Part shown: piece after piece, positions 46,351-54,033 of the stretch
How positions within the stretch are numbered: the first letter of the stretch is position 1
Layout of the letters: each line of letters begins with the position of its first letter
From: Aquimarina longa SW024
GTDB taxonomy: Bacteria; Bacteroidota; Bacteroidia; Flavobacteriales; Flavobacteriaceae
Length of the DNA: 64,000 bases
Direction: 5' to 3'
Assembly: GCF_001401755.1 (NCBI RefSeq)
Contig: NZ_AVQK01000010.1
Location: forward strand, 1-64,000
Made by a program: the position numbers and the translations under genes
The notes under the pieces: model-generated
What the model was told of the DNA's origin: nothing
The model's input: the letters and a program-made list of their open reading frames with translations, nothing else
The model's database searches: none

Positions 46351-48090
46351 ATGTTAAAACAATATTTCCCTATATTCGATTGGTTAAAAGACTATAAAAA
46401 ATCATATTTTTCTGGTGATGTTTTGGCAGGATTGACTGTGGGGATTATGCTTATTCCTCAAGGAATGGCGTATGCAATGATTGCAGGGTTACCTCCTGTT
46501 TTTGGATTATATGCATCACTAGTTCCTCAGGTTATATATGCTATCATGGGTACTTCGCGTCAATTAGCTGTAGGACCTGTCGCTATGGATTCACTATTAG
46601 TAGCTTCAGGATTAGGAGCACTTGCCATATCTGAGATAGAAGATTATATTATTATGGCAATTTTCTTAGCCTTTTTTATGGGAACTATTCAATTGATTTT
46701 AGGAATATTCAGGATGGGTTTTTTAGTAAATTTTCTTTCTAAGCCTGTAATCAATGGGTTTACATCTGCAGCAGCAATCATTATAGGTTTAAGCCAGTTA
46801 AAACATTTGTTAGGGACAGAAATTAAGCGAAGTAATCAAGTGCATATCCTATTACAAAATACGATCAAAACAATCGAATATACTCACCTATATACTCTTC
46901 TCATAGGTATTGCTACTATTGTATTGATTAAAGGGGGACAAAAAGTAAATAATAAACTTCCCGTAGCACTTGTAGTTGTGACTCTAGGGATTATTAGTGT
47001 TTATTTCTTAGGACTACATGATTTAGGAGTTAAAATAATTGGAGCTGTACCAAAAGGATTACCCAGTTTTGAAATTCCGTTAATAGGTTACTCAAGGATC
47101 TCCGAACTTATGCCAATAGCACTAACATTAGCTCTTATTGCTTTTATGGAAGCAATATCTGTAGCTAAAGCAATTGAAGAAAAACATTCAGAATATGAAG
47201 TTGATGCCAACCAAGAATTAATTGCTCTTGGGATATCGAACATAATTGGATCTTTATTTCGATCGTATCCAACTACCGGAGGTTTTTCCAGAACGGCAGT
47301 GAATGATCAAGCAGGGGCAAAAACTGGTATAGCAGCTATAGTGAGTGCTTGTATCGTAGGATTGACACTATTATTTTTAACGCCCTTATTCTATTACTTA
47401 CCCAATGCAGTGTTAGCAGCGATTATTATGGTTGCAGTTTTTGGTTTGATAGATATAAAATATCCTATCCAGCTTTTTAAAAACAGAAAAGATGAATTTG
47501 CATTACTTATAATAACCTTTTTAATAACACTAACTATAGGGATTAAAGAAGGGATTTTATTAGGAGTTTTTATTTCATTATTGTTGTTGATTTATAGAAC
47601 CTCGCTACCACATATTGCAGTATTAGGAAGGATTGAAAATACTAATTACTTTAGAAATATTGAAAGATTTGACTCAAATACAAAAGTTGATGATACGATA
47701 CTAATAATTCGTTTTGATGCACAATTGTTTTTTGGCAATAAAGACTATTTTAAAAAAGAACTTTATAAAAATATACAAATTAAAGGAGGGATAGAAGTCT
47801 TAAAAGTAATTATTCTTAATGCAGAATCAATTAATTATATTGATAGTAGTGCAGTCTACATGCTTACCCAGCTAATTATTGATTTAAAAAATAAAGGGAT
47901 ACAATTCCTAATAGCAGGTGCTATTGGACCTACACGGGATATCTTATTTACTAGTAAGCTTATTGATGTTATTGGAGAGGATCACCTTTTTGTACATACA
48001 AGCGAAGCGTATAAATATTGTGATACTCCCGAAAAGAAAACAGTAGAACAAGAAATTATAACATTACAGGCTAAAAAGCATTTATTGTAA
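46351..48090 (+). CDS. SulP family anion permease with STAS domain
   Basis: 579 residues. SulP signature 'GLTVGIMLIPQGMAYAMIAGLPPVFGLYAS' near residue 30-60, about 11-12 membrane helices, conserved 'YPTTGGFSRTAVNDQAGAKT' near 310, and a cytoplasmic STAS domain ~440-555 with 'ILNAESINYIDSSAVYML'. Transports sulfate or related sulfur oxyanions, or bicarbonate. Next to the persulfide dioxygenase-rhodanese it probably moves sulfite, sulfate or thiosulfate produced by sulfide oxidation. Confidence 0.92.
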   Translation: MLKQYFPIFDWLKDYKKSYFSGDVLAGLTVGIMLIPQGMAYAMIAGLPPVFGLYASLVPQVIYAIMGTSRQLAVGPVAMDSLLVASGLGALAISEIEDYIIMAIFLAFFMGTIQLILGIFRMGFLVNFLSKPVINGFTSAAAIIIGLSQLKHLLGTEIKRSNQVHILLQNTIKTIEYTHLYTLLIGIATIVLIKGGQKVNNKLPVALVVVTLGIISVYFLGLHDLGVKIIGAVPKGLPSFEIPLIGYSRISELMPIALTLALIAFMEAISVAKAIEEKHSEYEVDANQELIALGISNIIGSLFRSYPTTGGFSRTAVNDQAGAKTGIAAIVSACIVGLTLLFLTPLFYYLPNAVLAAIIMVAVFGLIDIKYPIQLFKNRKDEFALLIITFLITLTIGIKEGILLGVFISLLLLIYRTSLPHIAVLGRIENTNYFRNIERFDSNTKVDDTILIIRFDAQLFFGNKDYFKKELYKNIQIKGGIEVLKVIILNAESINYIDSSAVYMLTQLIIDLKNKGIQFLIAGAIGPTRDILFTSKLIDVIGEDHLFVHTSEAYKYCDTPEKKTVEQEIITLQAKKHLL

Positions 48091-48103
48091 ATTTTGCTGA
48101 TAT

Positions 48104-48117
48104 GTAACTAAAGTTAC
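48104..48117 (+). promoter_or_regulatory. FNR-like box upstream of the dioxygenase-rhodanese gene
   Basis: GTAAC-TAAA-GTTAC, 55 bp before the start; a near -7 element TAGTTTTA follows. Confidence 0.78.
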
Positions 48118-48172
48118 TGTATATGCTCTAAAATCTTGGTAGTTTTACACTCTAAACTTAAAACATACACTA

Positions 48173-49582
48173 ATGAACGTTGAACAAATTTATACAGGTT
48201 GTCTTGCACAAGGAGCATATTATATCGAGAGTAATGGAGAAGCAGCTATTATTGACCCATTGAGAGAGGTAAAGCCTTATTTAGATAGAGCTAAACTCGA
48301 CAATGCTAAAATCAAGTATATTTTTGAAACACATTTTCATGCAGACTTTGTAAGTGGTCATGTTACTTTATCGAAATCAACAAAAGCTCCCATTGTATTT
48401 GGTCCTAATGCTAGCCCAGCATTCGATGCTATCATTGCTGAAGATGGTCAGGAATTTAAATTAGGAGATAGCACTATTATTGCCCTGCATACCCCTGGAC
48501 ATACAATGGAAAGTACCACATACTTATTAAGAGATAAGAACGGTAAAGACCACGCTATTTTTAGTGGTGACACACTCTTTCTAGGAGACGTAGGAAGACC
48601 AGATTTAGCTCAGAAAGCAGGAGAATTAACAGAAAAAGATTTGGCAGGTTATTTATATGATAGTTTGCGGATAAAAATAATGCCCCTAGCTGATGATGTG
48701 ATAGTATATCCAGCTCATGGTGCTGGTTCAGCTTGTGGTAAGAATATGATGAAAGAGACTGTTGATACTTTAGGGAATCAAAAACAAGTGAACTATGCTT
48801 TGAGAGAAGATATGTCCAAAGATGAATTTATTACAGAAGTGATTGATGGACTATTACCACCGCCTAAATATTTTCCTCTCAATGTGAAAATGAATAAAGA
48901 AGGATATGCTGATATTGATGAGGTATTAGAGAGAGGTACCCGAGCTTTATCACCAAAAGAATTTGAAACAATTGCCAATGAAACAGGAGCTGTGGTTTTA
49001 GATATACGTCACCAGGATAAATTTGCTAAAGGACATATTCCCAGATCTATTTTTATAGGATTAGATGGTAGTTTTGCTCCTTGGGTAGGAGCACTTATTG
49101 CAGATGTAAAACAACCGATCTTATTAGTTACAGATGCAGGGTTTGAAGAAGAAGCAGTAATACGATTATCTAGAGTAGGATTTGATAACACTTTGGGGTA
49201 CTTAGAAGGAGGTTTTGACGCTTGGAAGAAAGCTTCTTTAGAATACGATGTAGTTAGTACTATTACTGCAGCAGATTTTAAAAAAGAATTAGAAAAACAA
49301 AAACAACCAGTGTTTGATGTACGTAAGGAAAGTGAGTATCTGTCAGAACACGTTTTAGAAGCAACCAATACACCATTAGATTTTCTAAACGATTATTTAA
49401 CAACGTTTCCAGACAATCAGACATTCTATGTACATTGTGCCGGAGGTTACAGAAGTATGATAGCTTCTTCAATATTAAAAAGCCGAGGGATTCATAATCT
49501 AATTGATGTCCAAGGTGGATTTAAAGCAGTACAAGAAGTGGGTATTCCTGTTTCAGACTATATTTGCCCTACTACACTATAA
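48173..49582 (+). CDS. Persulfide dioxygenase-like MBL hydrolase fused to two rhodanese domains
   Basis: 469 residues. Metallo-beta-lactamase domain (1-~245) with THFHADFVSGH (His54, His56, Asp58, His63), 'LHTPGHTMEST' and 'SGDTLFLGDVGRPDL', the ETHE1-like pattern. Rhodanese domain 1 (~265-355) has Asp321 where the active-site Cys should be ('LVTDAGFEEEA'), so it is inactive or structural. Domain 2 (~370-465) has the active loop HCAGGYRS (Cys422). Oxidises glutathione- or low-molecular-weight persulfide to sulfite and moves sulfane sulfur. Last gene of the sulfur module, followed by a terminator. Confidence 0.92.
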   Translation: MNVEQIYTGCLAQGAYYIESNGEAAIIDPLREVKPYLDRAKLDNAKIKYIFETHFHADFVSGHVTLSKSTKAPIVFGPNASPAFDAIIAEDGQEFKLGDSTIIALHTPGHTMESTTYLLRDKNGKDHAIFSGDTLFLGDVGRPDLAQKAGELTEKDLAGYLYDSLRIKIMPLADDVIVYPAHGAGSACGKNMMKETVDTLGNQKQVNYALREDMSKDEFITEVIDGLLPPPKYFPLNVKMNKEGYADIDEVLERGTRALSPKEFETIANETGAVVLDIRHQDKFAKGHIPRSIFIGLDGSFAPWVGALIADVKQPILLVTDAGFEEEAVIRLSRVGFDNTLGYLEGGFDAWKKASLEYDVVSTITAADFKKELEKQKQPVFDVRKESEYLSEHVLEATNTPLDFLNDYLTTFPDNQTFYVHCAGGYRSMIASSILKSRGIHNLIDVQGGFKAVQEVGIPVSDYICPTTL

Positions 49583-49590
49583 TAGTATAT

Positions 49591-49628
49591 AAAAGAACTA
49601 AATAAGTTCTTTATTTAGTTCTTTTTTT
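49591..49628 (+). terminator. Intrinsic terminator
   Basis: AGAACTAAATAA / TTATTTAGTTCT, 12-bp stem, 5-nt loop, T7. Ends the sulfur module. Confidence 0.92.
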
Positions 49629-49835
49629 ATACATAAAATGATAAACAATTCTTAAACTTCTGTTTATTTAACTCCCTAGGCTTTTTTTTATATTAGTACT
49701 TATGTTGTAGTGGAGAAAAAGAAATTCATGATATTTTATGAGGATAAAATTTAATAATGAATGATGTTTTTATACTTCTATGATACAGTTAGTTAAAGTA
49801 ATAAAACTATGTATAGATTTTAAATATTAAAAAAC

Positions 49836-49868
49836 TCACGTCATTTTTTATCCGATTCACGTCATTTT
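49836..49868 (+). promoter_or_regulatory. Direct repeat upstream of the siderophore operon
   Basis: TCACGTCATTTT occurs at 49836-49847 and again at 49857-49868, a period of 21 bp or two helical turns, just upstream of and overlapping the -33 region. This is the layout of AraC-type activator sites. An AraC gene lies at the right window edge. Confidence 0.65.
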
Positions 49869-49886
49869 ATTATTTCTAAAGGTCGT

Positions 49887-49920
49887 TAGATTTGCATTTA
49901 ATCTTATTTAGACCAAATAA
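49887..49920 (+). promoter_or_regulatory. Siderophore operon promoter and possible iron operator
   Basis: TAGATTTG (49887-49894) matches TAnnTTTG. Directly after, TTATTT-AGACC-AAATAA (49904-49920) is an inverted repeat at about +5 to +20, placed to block transcription. Its half TTATTTAGA recurs reversed (TCTAAATAA) at 63238 before the flavodoxin gene. Confidence 0.65.
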
Positions 49921-49929
49921 AAATAATAT

Positions 49930-51435
49930 ATGTTATCTGATTCCCAACTTACCTTAAAACCTAGTCTGGCGGTAGATCATCTTCTTGATGCCCATTCTAA
50001 ATATGAGTATGAAGAATATATACAAAAGGCAGTAGAATATATCAAATCTTTTTTAGACAATGATAGTTTTTATAGTGGAGCATCCACAGAATCTTTAAGA
50101 GCTTATAACGACCGTATTGCCATACAGTCAGAAACAAATATAAGTCTTGATCAGGCACTACGAGAAATCAAAGACGTATTTCTAGATCATGCTATTTCTT
50201 TTCATCATCCTCATTATGTAGCACATCTTAATTGCCCTGTTTTATTACCAGCTTTGGTAGGAGATTTAATAGCTTCTTCTGTCAATACAGCTATAGAAAC
50301 ATGGGATCAAAGCACTTCGGGAACTTTGATAGAACAAGAAATAATTCGCTGGATATGTGATGTAATGAATCTCCCGCCAGAGTCTGATGGAGTTTTTACT
50401 AGTGGGGGGACACAGTCTAATTTTGAGGCTCTTCTGATTGCCAGAGATCATTATGCATTTACACATTATGGAATAAACCTCAAAGAGAATGGTTGGTCTG
50501 ATGAGGTTAGTAAGTTCCGTATCTTTTGTTCTGATAAAGCACATTTTAGTGTTAAGAAAAATGCTGCACTGTTAGGTATGGGCTATGGTGCCGTAATTCC
50601 TGTAGAGACTGATGATAAGATGAAAATGAAAGTGGATACTCTAGTACAAGCAATAGAAAAAGAAAAACAACAAGGTAATATCCCGATCGCTATTGTAGCT
50701 ACTGCTGGAACAACGGATTTTGGAAGCTTTGATCCTTTAGAAATAATTTCTAAAATAGCAAAAGAATATAATATCTGGTTTCATATCGATGGTGCATATG
50801 GAGGTTGTTATGCATTAACAGATACTCATAAACATTTGCTTAAGGGTACAGCATATGCTGATTCTATTACTATTGATTTTCATAAAACATTATTTCAGCC
50901 AGTATGTTCTAGTGCCTTTTTGATTAGAGATGCAGCATATTTTAAATATGTATCCTATTATGCAGACTACCTGAATCCTCTAGAAAACCGAAACGAACAG
51001 CAACCAAATTTAATAGAGAAATCTATACAAACTACTCGTAGATTTGATGCTCTAAAATTATGGTTTACTCTAAAAGTTGTAGGAGTTAAAACCTTAGGGA
51101 GTTTTTTAGAAAAAGTACACTACCTAGCCTTAGAGGCATACTATACGATAAAGGATGATATTTACTTTGAAGTAGCTCATAAACCAGAACTCAGTACACT
51201 GGTATTTCGGTTTAAAACCCCTGGAGTCATTAATGATAATCTGCTAGATCAAGTAAATTTACACATTAAAAACACACTTTTTAATTCGGGAAAAGCATCG
51301 GTAGCAAGCACTAAAATTAATGATAAAACGTATCTAAAATTTACATTGCTAAATCCTAGAACAACAATGGACGATCTTTTGCAGGTTATCACAATGATTA
51401 AAAAACAAGGGGTACTTTATACTACTAATAATTAA
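49930..51435 (+). CDS. PLP-dependent decarboxylase (lysine decarboxylase, siderophore type)
   Basis: 501 residues, group II decarboxylase fold. 'SGGTQSNFEALL' binds PLP phosphate, 'FHIDGAYGG' holds the Asp that contacts the PLP nitrogen, and DFHKTLFQP carries the Schiff-base Lys319. As first gene of an operon with an N-hydroxylase and NIS synthetases it should convert lysine to cadaverine (DesA/BibA role); diaminobutyrate or ornithine decarboxylation is the alternative but fits less well with the neighbours. The next gene starts 11 bp after the stop. Confidence 0.9.
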   Translation: MLSDSQLTLKPSLAVDHLLDAHSKYEYEEYIQKAVEYIKSFLDNDSFYSGASTESLRAYNDRIAIQSETNISLDQALREIKDVFLDHAISFHHPHYVAHLNCPVLLPALVGDLIASSVNTAIETWDQSTSGTLIEQEIIRWICDVMNLPPESDGVFTSGGTQSNFEALLIARDHYAFTHYGINLKENGWSDEVSKFRIFCSDKAHFSVKKNAALLGMGYGAVIPVETDDKMKMKVDTLVQAIEKEKQQGNIPIAIVATAGTTDFGSFDPLEIISKIAKEYNIWFHIDGAYGGCYALTDTHKHLLKGTAYADSITIDFHKTLFQPVCSSAFLIRDAAYFKYVSYYADYLNPLENRNEQQPNLIEKSIQTTRRFDALKLWFTLKVVGVKTLGSFLEKVHYLALEAYYTIKDDIYFEVAHKPELSTLVFRFKTPGVINDNLLDQVNLHIKNTLFNSGKASVASTKINDKTYLKFTLLNPRTTMDDLLQVITMIKKQGVLYTTNN

Positions 51436-51446
51436 AAATCAAAGCA

Positions 51447-52781
51447 ATGAATGACACTAAAATAATAGATTTTGTAGCAGTAGGTATTGGCCCCTTTAAT
51501 TTAGGTTTGGCATGTCTTACGCAACCGATTGATACTTTAGAAGGAGTTTTTTTAGACAAAAAACCAAAATTTGATTGGCACCCAGGAATGTTGCTTCAGG
51601 ATACAACGCTTCAGATCCCCTTTATGGCAGATTTAGTGACACTTGCAGATCCTACTAGTCCATTTAGCTTTTTAAATTATATTAAGAAACAAGGGCGTAT
51701 ATATTCTTTTTATATTAAAGAAAATTTCTTGTTACTTCGTAATGAATATAACCAATACTGTCAATGGGTAATACGACAATTACCTAACTTGTTTTTTAAT
51801 ACAGAAGTAACTCATATACAATATGATGAAAAAGATGAATGCTATGTTGTAACTTCTAAGTGTATTGAGACAGATGAACTAAAAATATATAAAGCTAAAA
51901 AACTGATACTAGGTACAGGGACTCAACCAATAGTCCCAGAATGTTGCCAGACGTTAAAAGGAAAAGCAATTCACTCCTCATCATATTTGCAGCATAAATC
52001 AGTGTTGCAGTCTAAGAAATCAATAACAATACTAGGAAGTGGGCAGAGTGCAGCAGAGATTTTTTATGATCTTCTACAGGATATTGATACAGAAGGATAT
52101 CAGTTAAACTGGATTACCAGATCACCAAGATTTTTTCCATTAGAATATGCTAAGTTAACTTTAGAAATGACCTCTCCAGAGTATGTTGATTATTTCTATG
52201 AATTACCTCAAGCTAAAAGAGACCATTTAGTAAAAAACCAAAAACATCTCTTTAAAGGAATTAATCAAGACCTTATTGCAGATATATACGACATGATTTA
52301 TACTAAGCAACTAACAAATGAAGGTGTAAAGATCACTTTACGTACTAATTCTGAATTGACAGATGCTAAGTACCATGATACAGAGGAAGTATTTACAATG
52401 GAGTTACATCAAGTAGAACAAAATAAACGATATCGACACCAAGCAGAAGCCTTAGTATTAGCAACAGGTTATGCATATCATATACCAGAATTTATAGAGG
52501 GAATTACAGACCAAATACAATGGGATGATCAAAATAGATATGCAGTACACCGTAACTATAGTATAGATAAAGAAGGTAAAGATATTTTTGTGCAAAATGC
52601 AGAATTGCATACTCATGGATTTGTTACACCCGATTTAGGAATGGCATGCTACCGTAATTCTTTTATTATAAAAGAACTTACAGGAAAAGAATATTATCCA
52701 ATAGAGAAACGTATTGCTTTTCAACAATTCGAGGTAACCGAAGAAGAGGAGATTAGTATTGAAACTTCTGTTCTAGAATAA
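51447..52781 (+). CDS. Lysine/ornithine N-monooxygenase family, probable cadaverine N-hydroxylase
   Basis: 444 residues. FAD-binding 'AVGIGPFNLGLA' (~11-22), substrate-region 'LQIPFMADLVTLADPTSPFSFLNYI' (~65-89), NADPH-binding 'ILGSGQSAAEIFYDL' (~195-209) and C-terminal 'LVLATGYAYH' (~337). Flavin enzyme that N-hydroxylates the diamine to give N-hydroxycadaverine, the DesB/BibB step. It lies between the decarboxylase and the exporter genes. Confidence 0.92.
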   Translation: MNDTKIIDFVAVGIGPFNLGLACLTQPIDTLEGVFLDKKPKFDWHPGMLLQDTTLQIPFMADLVTLADPTSPFSFLNYIKKQGRIYSFYIKENFLLLRNEYNQYCQWVIRQLPNLFFNTEVTHIQYDEKDECYVVTSKCIETDELKIYKAKKLILGTGTQPIVPECCQTLKGKAIHSSSYLQHKSVLQSKKSITILGSGQSAAEIFYDLLQDIDTEGYQLNWITRSPRFFPLEYAKLTLEMTSPEYVDYFYELPQAKRDHLVKNQKHLFKGINQDLIADIYDMIYTKQLTNEGVKITLRTNSELTDAKYHDTEEVFTMELHQVEQNKRYRHQAEALVLATGYAYHIPEFIEGITDQIQWDDQNRYAVHRNYSIDKEGKDIFVQNAELHTHGFVTPDLGMACYRNSFIIKELTGKEYYPIEKRIAFQQFEVTEEEEISIETSVLE

Positions 52782-52785
52782 TTTA

Positions 52786-52820
52786 TAGATCTCATAGGTT
52801 TACAAAACCTATGAGATCTA
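52786..52820 (+). promoter_or_regulatory. 16-bp perfect hairpin around the exporter start codon
   Basis: TAGATCTCATAGGTTT pairs exactly with AAACCTATGAGATCTA around a 3-nt loop, 5 bp after the hydroxylase stop. The ATG at 52811 lies inside the 3' arm, so translation from it would be blocked; the next in-frame ATG at 52835 is free. Probably limits exporter expression or punctuates the operon. Confidence 0.75.
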
Positions 52821-54022
52821 CTTATACTAAACTAATGGGCTTAAAAAAAAATCTTATACTGATGACTTTGGTAGCAGTAGTAAGTGACTATATGTTACAT
52901 CCTTTTTATCCTCAGTTTTTTGAAACTCGATTCGGAGTTACAGATCCTAAATATGTAGGGTACTATTTTGCTGCAATATGTTTTATGGTTATGATAGCAT
53001 TTCCATTTTGGGCATATATTTCCAAAAAAATAGCAGAACTTAATATTTTAGTATATACCCAGTGTATTGCAGGAGTATTAGCACTATACTGTTATTGGAC
53101 TACCTCTTATGTCAATTTTTGGGTATTTTCCTTATTGATGATATTATTTAAAGGAAGTTATCTACTGGTGTATCCTTACATATTAAAAATTATTAGTAAA
53201 GAAGAACATACCACCACTATAGGAATATTATCTGTAGTAGTACATATGGGAGGAATCTTAGGAGCTGTGATAGGAGGGTTTACAGTAGATTTTATAGATG
53301 CTAGTTATATTTTTCTAATTATGGCTATTGGAGATTTTGTACAAATGGGTATGAGTGCATATTTAATAAGAAGTAAAAAATATGATACTAATACCGTTAT
53401 AACAACTACAGTAACTTCTGATAAGAAAGATAGCTTAATACCTAACGGGTTTATTCTTAAGATAGGGCTTATTACAATGGTCTTATATTTTAGTGATTTC
53501 TTGATTCGTCCATTTTTTTCGTTGTACTGGGAGAGTTTATCAGAATATGATGGTAAACTAATTTCTGGGAGTATCTATGCTATACCAGGATTTGTAGCAT
53601 TATTAGCATTATGGGTTAATAGAAAGTATGGGTCAGAATCAAAATATCAAAGTATTACATCAGCATTATTTTTAGGAATGATAGGAATTCTACTTCAGGG
53701 AGTACCTATTAGTGGAATTGTAATCATAGGAAGAATTATCTATGGTTGGGCTATTTTCCAAGGAGTAGTACGTTTTGATGTATTACTGTTTGAATACAGT
53801 ACGCCAGATCGTTATGCTATTGATTATAGCAAAGTACATTTTTTTCAGAATCTAGGGATATTAATATCTTCTTTTTTAGTAGGTATCATTGTAGATCAGT
53901 ATGGATTAACAATTCCTTTTACAGTAGCACTTTTAGGTTTTATTATATCATTAGCGATGTACTACCTTATAATCCGTAGAAAACAATTTAGAAGACACAT
54001 AAAACAACTAGCAAAAACATAA
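52811..54022 (+). CDS. MFS transporter, probable siderophore exporter
   Basis: 403 residues by the longest start; ATG 52835 (MGLKKNLILMT) is the better start because the first lies inside a hairpin. About 12 membrane helices with a cytoplasmic loop near 195-215, basic loop 'SKKIAELN' after helix 2 and 'RYAIDYSKVHFFQNLG' in the second half. MFS exporters of this sort accompany NIS siderophore genes; position between hydroxylase and synthetase supports export of the finished siderophore. Confidence 0.85.
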   Translation: MRSTYTKLMGLKKNLILMTLVAVVSDYMLHPFYPQFFETRFGVTDPKYVGYYFAAICFMVMIAFPFWAYISKKIAELNILVYTQCIAGVLALYCYWTTSYVNFWVFSLLMILFKGSYLLVYPYILKIISKEEHTTTIGILSVVVHMGGILGAVIGGFTVDFIDASYIFLIMAIGDFVQMGMSAYLIRSKKYDTNTVITTTVTSDKKDSLIPNGFILKIGLITMVLYFSDFLIRPFFSLYWESLSEYDGKLISGSIYAIPGFVALLALWVNRKYGSESKYQSITSALFLGMIGILLQGVPISGIVIIGRIIYGWAIFQGVVRFDVLLFEYSTPDRYAIDYSKVHFFQNLGILISSFLVGIIVDQYGLTIPFTVALLGFIISLAMYYLIIRRKQFRRHIKQLAKT

Positions 54023-54033
54023 ATAAGGTATCA

